A stretch of 10,280 nucleotides of DNA, taken from contig URMI01000018.1 of NCBI GenBank assembly GCA_900548845.1, forward strand, positions 1 through 10,280, written 5' to 3'. Of the stretch, positions 1 to 5,125 are shown piece after piece. This stretch comes from an uncultured Clostridia bacterium. Its GTDB lineage: Bacteria; Bacillota; Clostridia; Christensenellales; Borkfalkiaceae. Numbering within the stretch: position 1 is the stretch's first letter; each line of letters opens with the position of its first letter. The translations under genes and the position numbers were made by a program. The notes beneath the pieces were generated by a model. That model was given only the letters and a program-made list of their open reading frames with translations. It made no database searches and was not told where the DNA came from.

Positions 1-12
1 CCCGCCTTCCCC

Positions 13-18
13 TATAAT
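13..18 (+). promoter_or_regulatory. Perfect -10 box (TATAAT) just before prmA
   Basis: TATAAT lies 7 bp before the prmA ATG, so a start of transcription at the usual distance would fall at or next to the start codon. Any -35 box would lie outside the window. No Shine-Dalgarno is visible in the 25 bases before the ATG. Either prmA has a leaderless transcript from this promoter, or the match is chance in an AT-rich gap and prmA is read through from an upstream gene. Confidence 0.35.
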
Positions 19-25
19 AAAAGCC

Positions 26-970
26 ATGAAATACATCGAACTCACCGTACATACCGCCACCGAGGGGAGCGAGCTCGTCGCCGACGCGATGTGGGCGTAC
101 TCCCCCTACGGCGTCACCGTCTGCGATGCCGCCGACGCCGCCGCGCTTGCCAAGGATTCCACCGTCTTCTGGGACTATATGGACGAAAACGTCTCTTCGG
201 AGAACCGCGACGTCCTCGTCAAGTGCTATTTGGAGCCTTCGGAAGCGGAGGAAAAGATCAGGCTCATCCTGGGGGAGATCGCCTCGCGCAAGGAGCGTTC
301 GGAAGGCGCCATCGACTTCGGCTCGCTGGAAGAGACCAAGCGCGAGATCGAGGGCGACGACTGGATCGACGTGTGGAAGAAGCACTTCCGCCCCATCCAT
401 CTCGGCCGCATCGTCGTCGTGCCCGAATGGATCGACTATAAAAAAGAGGCGGGCGAAGAGATCGTCTACCTCGATTCCAACATGGCGTTCGGCACGGGCG
501 AGCACGAGACGACCTCGATGTGCGTCGAACTTCTGCAAAAGTATTTGAAAGAGGGGGATACCGTCCTCGACGTCGGCTGCGGCAGCGGCATTCTGGGCAT
601 TTCTGCCGCCAAGCTCGGGGCAAAGCGCTGCTATCTTTCCGACCTCGACCCCATCGCCGTCGAAAGCGCCGAACACAACTGCGCCCTCAACAACGTCGAA
701 GATATTACGCGCGTCACCCTCGCTGACCTTCTCACCGATTCCTCGGTGGAGGCAGACGTCATCCTCGCCAACATCACGGCGGAAATTCTGTGCCTGCTCG
801 CGCCCTCTGTTCCTTCGCACCTCAGAGCGGGCGGCACGCTCATTTTAAGCGGCATCATCGAGAGCAGGCTCTCCCTCGTCAAAGAAAAATACTCATCCCT
901 CGGCCTTACATGCAAGGAAGAGAGGCAAAAGGGCGAGTGGTTCGCGCTCGTCTTTTCGCGGGAGGCTTGA
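26..970 (+). CDS. prmA: Ribosomal protein L11 methyltransferase PrmA
   Basis: This SAM-dependent methyltransferase family trimethylates ribosomal protein L11 in the cytoplasm. The 314-residue product is full length for the family. Residues 1-120 form the alpha/beta L11-recognition part, with the start MKYIELTVHT aligning to the usual PrmA N-terminus, which supports this ATG. The linker signature DSNMAFGTGEHETT is at residues 150-163, where family members have DPNMAFGTGTHPTT. SAM motif I (VLDVGCGSG) is at 180-188, followed by the acidic loop LSDLDP. The ILANI motif at 246-250 and GEWFALVF near the end are also typical. rsmE follows directly, as in the dnaJ-prmA-rsmE-mtaB order of many Firmicutes. 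No ribosome binding site is seen upstream. Confidence 0.95.
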   Translation: MKYIELTVHTATEGSELVADAMWAYSPYGVTVCDAADAAALAKDSTVFWDYMDENVSSENRDVLVKCYLEPSEAEEKIRLILGEIASRKERSEGAIDFGSLEETKREIEGDDWIDVWKKHFRPIHLGRIVVVPEWIDYKKEAGEEIVYLDSNMAFGTGEHETTSMCVELLQKYLKEGDTVLDVGCGSGILGISAAKLGAKRCYLSDLDPIAVESAEHNCALNNVEDITRVTLADLLTDSSVEADVILANITAEILCLLAPSVPSHLRAGGTLILSGIIESRLSLVKEKYSSLGLTCKEERQKGEWFALVFSREA

Positions 971-1687
971 ATGGCTGCCCCCAAGCGCTTTTTTGTCCCG
1001 AATATCGGGGAGGAAGTCGTGCTCTCGGGCGAAGAGTTCCGCCACGCCTCTCAGGTGCTCCGCCTGAAAACAGGGGACGAAGTCACCCTGCTCGACGGCA
1101 GCGGCGCCGAATATTCCGCCGTCATCGCCGCGTGTTCCAAGCGCGAGATGTTGCTCAACGTCTTAAATAAGACGGTCTCCGATAAGGAGCCCGAAACGGA
1201 AGTCACCCTCCTTTTCGGTGCGCTCAAAGGGGATAAGTCCGAGCTCGTCGTGCAGAAGGCGGTCGAGCTGGGCGTCTTTCGGATCGGCATCTTTTTGTCG
1301 CGCTTTTGCTCGGTCTCCTTCGGGGAGAACAAGCTCGAACGGCTCGAACGCGTCGCGCGGGAGGCGGCAAAGCAGTGCCTGCGCGCCCGCGTGCCCGGGA
1401 TCACCCTCTATCCCGATCTCGAAAGCGCGCTTTCCTCGGCGCAAACTTGCAAAAACAAGCTCTTTGCCTGCGAATTTTTGAAGACGGGCGAAGGGGATTT
1501 TACATCGCTCGAAGGGCCGACGGCGCTTGTCGTCGGCAGCGAGGGCGGCTTCTCGCGCGAAGAATTCGAGCGGGCGAAGGAGCTCGGCTTTACGGGCGTT
1601 TCGCTCGGGAAACGCATTTTGCGCGCGGAGACGGCGTCCATCGCCCTTCTTTCCGTCGCGATGCACGCGCTGGGGGAATGGCGATGA
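971..1687 (+). CDS. rsmE: 16S rRNA (uracil1498-N3)-methyltransferase RsmE
   Basis: RsmE methylates N3 of U1498 in helix 44 of 16S rRNA, in the assembled 30S subunit. The 238-residue product has the PUA-like N-terminal domain (HASQVLRLKTGDEVTLLDG at 25-43) and the SPOUT knot domain. Family motifs are KGDKSELVVQKAVELGV (86-102), EAAKQCLRARVP (131-142) and VGSEGGFSREE (188-198), then SLGKRILRAETA (211-222). Two family-conserved positions vary: the usual GPEGG reads GSEGG and the usual EQ(S/C)xR reads KQCLR. The ATG follows the prmA stop with no gap. GGAGG at 961-965, inside the last prmA codons, gives a spacing of 5 bases, so the pair looks translationally coupled. Confidence 0.95.
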   Translation: MAAPKRFFVPNIGEEVVLSGEEFRHASQVLRLKTGDEVTLLDGSGAEYSAVIAACSKREMLLNVLNKTVSDKEPETEVTLLFGALKGDKSELVVQKAVELGVFRIGIFLSRFCSVSFGENKLERLERVAREAAKQCLRARVPGITLYPDLESALSSAQTCKNKLFACEFLKTGEGDFTSLEGPTALVVGSEGGFSREEFERAKELGFTGVSLGKRILRAETASIALLSVAMHALGEWR

Positions 1688-2910
1688 AGGCGTGCGTATT
1701 CACTCTCGGCTGCAAGCTCAACGAGGTGGAGAGCGCTTCCCTCATGAGCGGTTTGAAGGCGCTCGGCTACGAGACGACGGAAGAGCTCGGCTATGCCGAT
1801 CTGTATCTTCTCAACACCTGCGCGGTGACCAAAGAGGCGGAAAAAAAGAGCCGCCAGGCGGTCGCCCGTATGCGGAAATATAACCCCGACGCCCCCGTTA
1901 TCGTGTGCGGCTGCGCCGCGCAGCACCACGCCGAAGATTTTTGGGGGCGCGAAGGCGTCGTCCTCGTCACGGGCGCGCAAGGCAAGGGCAGGCTTTTGGA
2001 TCTTCTCCGCGAGGGGAAACAAGGCGTCTTCGTTGAGCCCGAGCAGGGGCTTTGCGAGCTCCCCGCCCCCCAGAAGACAAAGACGCGCGCCTATCTTCGC
2101 ATCCAGGACGGGTGCGACCGCTTCTGCTCCTACTGCCTCATCCCGTACTTGCGCGGCCGTTCGCGCTCGCGCAAGAAGGAAGCCATCGTAAAGGAAGCGC
2201 TCGCCTCTCCCGCAAAGGAACTTGTTCTGACGGGCGTGGATATCTCCGACTATCACGACGGCGATTGCGATCTTGCGGGGCTTGTGCGCCTTTTAAAAGA
2301 GGCGCCCGCCCGTATCCGCCTGGGCTCGGTGGAAGAGAGCGCCGTCACGGACGAGCTGCTTTCCGCCATGAAAGAGGGCAATTTCATGCCGCACTTTCAT
2401 CTTTCGCTGCAGAGCGGGTCGGACGCGGTGCTCCGCGCGATGAACCGCCGCTACACCCGCGCCGAATATCTTGCTGCCTGCCGCAAAATTTACGAGGCGT
2501 TCCCCGACGCCGCCATCACGACGGACATCATCGTCGGCTTCCCGGGCGAAACGGAGGAGGATTTTCAGGCATCTCTCTCCATCGTGAAAGAGGCGGGGTT
2601 TTCGCGCGTGCACGTCTTTCCCTTTTCCCCGCGGGAGGGGACTGTCGCCTTCAAAAAGCCCGATCTTCCCGCTTCCCTGAAGCACGAGCGCGTGCAGCGG
2701 CTCATCTCGGCCGCCAAAGAGGCGGAAGAGGAATATCTTGCCCGCTTTATGGGGCGGGAGAGCGAAGTGCTGTTCGAAGCGGACGGCGGCTATACGCCCA
2801 ACTATCTGCGCGTCTATGCGGATGGCGCGGAGGAGGGGAGCTTGTGGCGGGTGAAGCTTATGGGGCGCGAAAAGGACGGATTGTCTGCCCAATTGCTGCA
2901 AAAAATCTGA
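1684..2910 (+). CDS. mtaB: tRNA (N6-threonylcarbamoyladenosine37-C2)-methylthiotransferase MtaB
   Basis: MtaB is a radical-SAM enzyme with two iron-sulfur clusters. It converts t6A37 to ms2t6A37 in tRNAs that read ANN codons. The 408-residue product shows the N-terminal UPF0004 domain with cluster cysteines C10 (TLGCKLN), C46 (LNTCAVT) and C77 (CGCAAQ). The radical SAM CxxxCxxC is at C144, C148 and C151 (QDGCDRFCSYCLIP), followed by LRGRSRSR. A TRAM RNA-binding domain covers about 345-405. QDGC plus the RGRSRS stretch favour MtaB over MiaB or RimO. The ATG at 1684 overlaps the rsmE stop in an ATGA junction, so translation is probably coupled. The reading frame stays open upstream to 1306, inside rsmE, but that part is a shadow. 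Confidence 0.94.
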   Translation: MKACVFTLGCKLNEVESASLMSGLKALGYETTEELGYADLYLLNTCAVTKEAEKKSRQAVARMRKYNPDAPVIVCGCAAQHHAEDFWGREGVVLVTGAQGKGRLLDLLREGKQGVFVEPEQGLCELPAPQKTKTRAYLRIQDGCDRFCSYCLIPYLRGRSRSRKKEAIVKEALASPAKELVLTGVDISDYHDGDCDLAGLVRLLKEAPARIRLGSVEESAVTDELLSAMKEGNFMPHFHLSLQSGSDAVLRAMNRRYTRAEYLAACRKIYEAFPDAAITTDIIVGFPGETEEDFQASLSIVKEAGFSRVHVFPFSPREGTVAFKKPDLPASLKHERVQRLISAAKEAEEEYLARFMGRESEVLFEADGGYTPNYLRVYADGAEEGSLWRVKLMGREKDGLSAQLLQKI

Positions 2911-2931
2911 ATTTTGAACGGAGGTCAACAT

Positions 2932-3264
2932 ATGGATAACTGCATTTTCTGCAAGATCGTCGCGGGGGAGATCCCCTCCGCCAAAGTGTATGAGGACGAC
3001 AAGATGGTCGTCTTCAAAGACATCGAGCCCAAGGCCAAAGTACATCTTCTCTGCGTGCCCAAGGAGCACTTTGCCTTCCTTTCCGAAGCGGACGACAAGC
3101 GCGCGGCGCTGATCGGCAGCATGCTGCAGACGGTGGGCGCGCACTACAAGGAATGGGGGCTCGAAGCGGGTTACCGTGTCGTCATCAATCAGGGCGAGAA
3201 CGCGGGGCAGACGGTGATGCATCTTCACATGCATCTCCTCGGCGGCGAAGTTTTGAGCTGGTAA
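2932..3264 (+). CDS. HIT-family nucleotide hydrolase (HinT-like)
   Basis: The 110-residue product matches the length of HinT-type histidine triad proteins, which hydrolyse nucleoside phosphoramidates and related adenylated substrates. The N-terminus has the CIFCKI cysteine pair (C4, C7) that binds zinc with histidines in many members. The histidine triad is H97-L-H99-M-H101-L-L near the C-terminus, after the conserved NQGENAGQTV. The start is ATG 2932, with GGAGGT at 2920-2925 giving a spacing of 6. An upstream in-frame TTG at 2914 would put this site inside the coding region and is rejected. It is the last gene of the prmA operon, 21 bp after mtaB. The true substrate cannot be read from sequence. 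Confidence 0.93.
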   Translation: MDNCIFCKIVAGEIPSAKVYEDDKMVVFKDIEPKAKVHLLCVPKEHFAFLSEADDKRAALIGSMLQTVGAHYKEWGLEAGYRVVINQGENAGQTVMHLHMHLLGGEVLSW

Positions 3265-3351
3265 TTGCGCTCGCTCCATAAACTTCGCAATACTTTGTCA
3301 AGCTGCGGCAACCCTCAGTCACTTACTCGTCGGAGCAAGGCGGATTTTGCG

Positions 3352-3375
3352 GGCGTTCGCCTAACGGCAAACGCC
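3352..3375. repeat. 10-bp inverted repeat, TAAC loop
   Basis: Bases 3352-3361 pair with 3366-3375 around a 4-base loop. Nine pairs are Watson-Crick. The tenth, 3358 with 3369, is C/A on the + strand and G-U on the - strand. Confidence 0.7.
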
Positions 3376-3401
3376 GCGCCTATAACGCCTGCTCCTCCTC
3401 T

Positions 3402-3438
3402 TCCCACAAAGCTTTTGCTTCGCAAAAGCTTTGCGGGA
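3402..3438. repeat. 17-bp inverted repeat with 3-base loop
   Basis: Bases 3402-3418 pair with 3422-3438 around a TTC loop (GAA on the other strand). The inner 12 pairs are perfect, then comes one odd pair (A3406 with C3434), then four more perfect pairs. On the - strand the odd pair becomes U-G. No T run follows, so it is not a standard terminator. Confidence 0.85.
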
Positions 3439-3460
3439 TCCCTGTAAGCTCCTTCGGGTT

Positions 3461-3501
3461 TTCCTCGCTCTCCTCGTCTTGCTCGTTTCTGAAGCGAGGA
3501 A
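3461..3501. repeat. 9-bp inverted repeat with long loop
   Basis: Bases 3461-3469 are the exact reverse complement of 3493-3501, with 23 bases between. The next inner pair (3470 with 3492) is again C/A on the + strand and would be G-U on the - strand. Confidence 0.6.
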
Positions 3502-3573
3502 GTAACCGACAACTGCGACGGAAGGGGTTTTTCTCTTCCCGCAGCGTATATTTCTCATGAAATCTGTCAAACA

Positions 3574-3603
3574 TCTCCCCGAAGAAGTCCGGGGAGGTTT
3601 TTT
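3574..3603 (+). terminator. Rho-independent terminator, overlapping the next gene's ribosome binding site
   Basis: CTCCCCG at 3575-3581 pairs with CGGGGAG at 3590-3596, with a T-G pair outside it and an 8-base loop. Six Ts follow at 3598-3603. It is the first T-tailed hairpin after the HIT gene, so it could end the prmA operon. The 3' arm also carries the Shine-Dalgarno of the next gene. Confidence 0.7.
3592..3598 (+). promoter_or_regulatory. Shine-Dalgarno inside the terminator stem
   Basis: GGAGGT at 3593-3598 is a near-perfect Shine-Dalgarno, 5 bases before the ATG at 3604. Almost all of it is paired in the hairpin 3574-3597. If the transcript includes this hairpin, ribosome access to the next gene would be blocked until it opens. 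Confidence 0.55.
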
Positions 3604-4104
3604 ATGTGGTCGGGGCGTAAAACGGCAGGGGCGGTCTCCGAACGCCCGCAGTCCGGACAAAGCGGTTCAGTCCGTTGCGCGAAGTTCAGACGGGTGGCAA
3701 AGCTCGTTGCTGTCTTGCTTGCCTGCCTTGCGGCGGCGGGGGCGCTCTTCGTGCTTCGGCATGCGCCTTCCTTTGCGGGCGCGGCGCGCTACACCCTCTT
3801 TTTGGGCGAAAATTCCTCCGCGGAGGCGATCGTGCTCGAAGGGGACGCGCTCCCGCTCCTGCTTTCCCCCGAAGTGCGCGGCGAGAGCGCCGTCTATCAA
3901 AGCGACTGTGCGGAAGAACTGCTCAGAGCCTATCGCGCGCGCGTCCTCTTTATAGAGAAGGCGGCGGGCACGGTGAGCTACTACTGCCATTCCCCCTTGC
4001 TCGGCGAGGGGCTGCTCCTGAACGGCAAGCGCGTCAACCTGCACATCGCGGCGGGGAGGGGGCAGACGGCGGCGGGCACGCCGCTCCTTTTCGGCGGGTT
4101 CTGA
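3604..4104 (+). CDS. Membrane-anchored YwmB-like protein (tentative)
   Basis: The 166-residue product has a basic cytoplasmic N-terminus, one transmembrane segment at about 31-53 (VAKLVAVLLACLAAAGALFV) and an extracellular domain. The tail TVSYYCHSP...VNLHIAA...GTPLLFGGF resembles the end of YwmB-family proteins, where a YSP motif, an N-(L/V)-x-(I/V)-A strand and a TPx(I/L)xxGx end recur. It is shorter than typical YwmB, so the call is tentative. YwmB genes often lie beside spoIID and spoIIQ, and a SpoIIQ-like gene follows here. ATG 3604 is chosen because of the GGAGGT at 3593-3598. A GTG just before the membrane segment (3694) is possible but has a weaker site. The function of YwmB itself is poorly known. 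Confidence 0.55.
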   Translation: MWSGRKTAGAVSERPQSGQSGSVRCAKFRRVAKLVAVLLACLAAAGALFVLRHAPSFAGAARYTLFLGENSSAEAIVLEGDALPLLLSPEVRGESAVYQSDCAEELLRAYRARVLFIEKAAGTVSYYCHSPLLGEGLLLNGKRVNLHIAAGRGQTAAGTPLLFGGF

Positions 4105-4178
4105 ACCGCCCGCGCCGCTCCCTTTCGGCGGCTTCTGAACGACCCGCGCCGCTCCCTTTCGGCAGGTTCTGAGCCGCC
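4077..4178 (+). repeat. Three tandem 34-bp repeats across the end of the YwmB-like gene
   Basis: Copies run 4077-4110, 4111-4144 and 4145-4178, and differ at only a few positions. The first copy contains the last codons of the YwmB-like gene and its TGA. Copies 2 and 3 contain the same stop region again (CCGCTCCCTTTCGGC then TTCTGA), out of frame with the gene. They look like duplications of the gene's 3' end. Confidence 0.85.
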
Positions 4179-4179
4179 C

Positions 4180-4210
4180 GTAAAAATTTTCCCCGGACGA
4201 GGTATAAAAT
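4180..4210 (+). promoter_or_regulatory. Candidate sigma-F/G-type promoter for the SpoIIQ-like gene
   Basis: GTAAA at 4180-4184 and GGTATAAAAT at 4201-4210, spaced 16 bases apart, resemble the sigma-F pattern (GYATA-like, then GG-rich -10 element). B. subtilis spoIIQ is under sigma-F. The same -10 contains TATAAA, but no good sigma-A -35 box lies 17 bases upstream. The match is partial. Confidence 0.35.
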
Positions 4211-4252
4211 GCGAAGCAACGGTCGATCATCCCATAGAAACCGGAGGACATT

Positions 4253-4885
4253 ATGAACGAAACGCAAACCGATCTCACCATCCGAAAGAAGAAACTGCTG
4301 TATTCCCTGATCGCGGGCGTGGGGGCGCTGCTCCTCATCGCGGCGATCGTCCTCACCGTCGTGTTCGCAACGCGCGGCGAGCCCACCGTCGAAACGCCTC
4401 CCGTCACCGAACAGCCGGGCGGTGACGAGGACAAGGACGACGAAGATGACAAGCCCACGGGCGGCGAAGAAGTGCGCTTTGTGCTCCCTTCTTCGGGTAC
4501 GCCCACCCTGTACGGCGAAGTGTACTATAACGAGACGCTCAACAAGATCTACCGCCACAACGCGGTCGACTTCGCGGCGAAAGAGGGCGAAGAGGTCGCC
4601 TGCATCGCGGAAGGCACCGTGCTCGAAGTCAGCCTTTCCGAAGAGCTCGGCAACCTCATCACCGTCGATCACGGCGGCGGGCTCGTGAGCTCCTACCGCT
4701 TCGTAGAGCCCGAGGAAGGGCTGAAGGCGGGCGATGAGCTTGAAAAGGGCGACGTTCTCGGCACGGTCGCCGCCCCTTACGGCACGGAGGCACACGGCGG
4801 CGCGCACCTTCACTTCGAGCTTTCTCTCGACGGCGAAAGCGTCGACCCTGCCGATCACCTCGATCTTACCTACGAAGAAAAGTAA
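4253..4885 (+). CDS. Membrane-anchored M23/LytM-domain protein, SpoIIQ-like
   Basis: The 210-residue product has one transmembrane segment at about 15-38, an acidic low-complexity linker (GGDEDKDDEDDK, about 56-67) and a C-terminal M23 (LytM) domain at about 80-205. SpoIIQ sits in the forespore membrane and joins SpoIIIAH to link the two cells during engulfment. The zinc motif HxxxD is present as H102-N-A-V-D106, and HLH at 185-187. The histidine normally seen in YxHL is replaced (Y148-R-F), so catalysis is doubtful. The ribosome binding site GGAGG is at 4243-4247, 5 bases before the ATG. The YwmB-like neighbour supports a sporulation role, but a general cell-wall M23 protein is possible. Confidence 0.75.
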   Translation: MNETQTDLTIRKKKLLYSLIAGVGALLLIAAIVLTVVFATRGEPTVETPPVTEQPGGDEDKDDEDDKPTGGEEVRFVLPSSGTPTLYGEVYYNETLNKIYRHNAVDFAAKEGEEVACIAEGTVLEVSLSEELGNLITVDHGGGLVSSYRFVEPEEGLKAGDELEKGDVLGTVAAPYGTEAHGGAHLHFELSLDGESVDPADHLDLTYEEK

Positions 4886-4925
4886 GGAACACCGGGCAAA
4901 ATATACCAAAGAAGATCCCCCTTTC

Positions 4926-4958
4926 GCGGCGCTCCCTTGCGGAGTGCCGCACTTTTTT
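4926..4958 (+). terminator. Rho-independent terminator after the SpoIIQ-like gene
   Basis: Bases 4926-4935 pair with 4941-4950 (10 pairs, one G-T) around the loop CTTGC. Six Ts follow at 4953-4958. It ends the YwmB-like/SpoIIQ-like unit. Confidence 0.9.
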
Positions 4959-5006
4959 GTGTGCTTTTCGTCTGCCCTGCGCATGGATCGCGCCCGCTTG
5001 CAGAAA

Positions 5007-5024
5007 TTATCAATATACCGATAA
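5007..5024. promoter_or_regulatory. Inverted repeat TTATC-N8-GATAA upstream of the lipoprotein promoter
   Basis: TTATC at 5007-5011 and GATAA at 5020-5024 form a dyad about 18 bp before the -35 box. The position suits an activator or upstream operator. No known regulator can be named. Confidence 0.35.
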
Positions 5025-5041
5025 CTTTTTCCAAAAAGGTA

Positions 5042-5070
5042 TTGACAGAATTGTGATTTTGTTGTAAAAT
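5042..5070 (+). promoter_or_regulatory. Strong sigma-A promoter of the large lipoprotein gene
   Basis: TTGACA at 5042-5047 and TAAAAT at 5065-5070 are separated by exactly 17 bases. The predicted start is near 5077, giving a leader of about 50 bases. A perfect -35, near-perfect -10 and ideal spacing suggest high basal strength. Confidence 0.85.
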
Positions 5071-5072
5071 CA
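5054..5072. promoter_or_regulatory. Perfect 7-bp inverted repeat over the -10 box, operator candidate
   Basis: TGATTTT at 5054-5060 and AAAATCA at 5066-5072 are exact reverse complements around a 5-base spacer. The right arm covers the -10 box, so a dimeric repressor bound here would block RNA polymerase. No T run follows, so it is not a terminator. Confidence 0.4.
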
Positions 5073-5125
5073 TGATAACCACGCAAAACAAGTGGAAAAA
5101 ATCTCTATAGGGGGACATGAACAAC

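Larger units (their letters stand above)
3265..3505 (-). other. Gene-free hairpin cluster, candidate structured RNA or palindromic element
   Basis: This stretch starts at the last base of the HIT gene stop and contains no recognisable gene. It holds four inverted repeats: 3265-3269 with 3286-3290, 3352-3361 with 3366-3375, 3402-3418 with 3422-3438, and 3461-3469 with 3493-3501. The two strongest each contain one C/A mismatch on the + strand, which becomes a G-U pair in RNA from the - strand, so a - strand transcript would fold better. None is followed by a T run on either strand. Short open frames cross it on the - strand but resemble no protein I know. It could be an undescribed RNA, a dispersed palindromic repeat, or a decayed mobile element. 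The strand is inferred from pairing only. Confidence 0.35.

Noticed and set aside
1306..1683. N-terminal extension of mtaB inside rsmE
   Set aside because: It is rsmE in another frame. MtaB homology begins at the ATG at 1684, in an ATGA overlap with the rsmE stop.
3402..3438. Strong hairpin read as the terminator of the prmA operon
   Set aside because: No T run follows on either strand, so it does not meet the pattern of an intrinsic terminator.
3265..3603. tRNA or known riboswitch in the gap before the YwmB-like gene
   Set aside because: No cloverleaf with a T-loop GTTC motif and no riboswitch core that I recognise was found.
3315..3660. Overlapping short - strand open frames (60-100 codons) over the hairpin cluster
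   Set aside because: Three frames are open at once over the same bases, none has a convincing ribosome binding site or known motif, and the translations are low-complexity Arg/Glu/Lys. The inverted-repeat structure explains the region better.
4108..4178. Tandem 34-bp repeats read as a CRISPR array
   Set aside because: The copies are directly adjacent with no spacers and derive from the end of the coding sequence.
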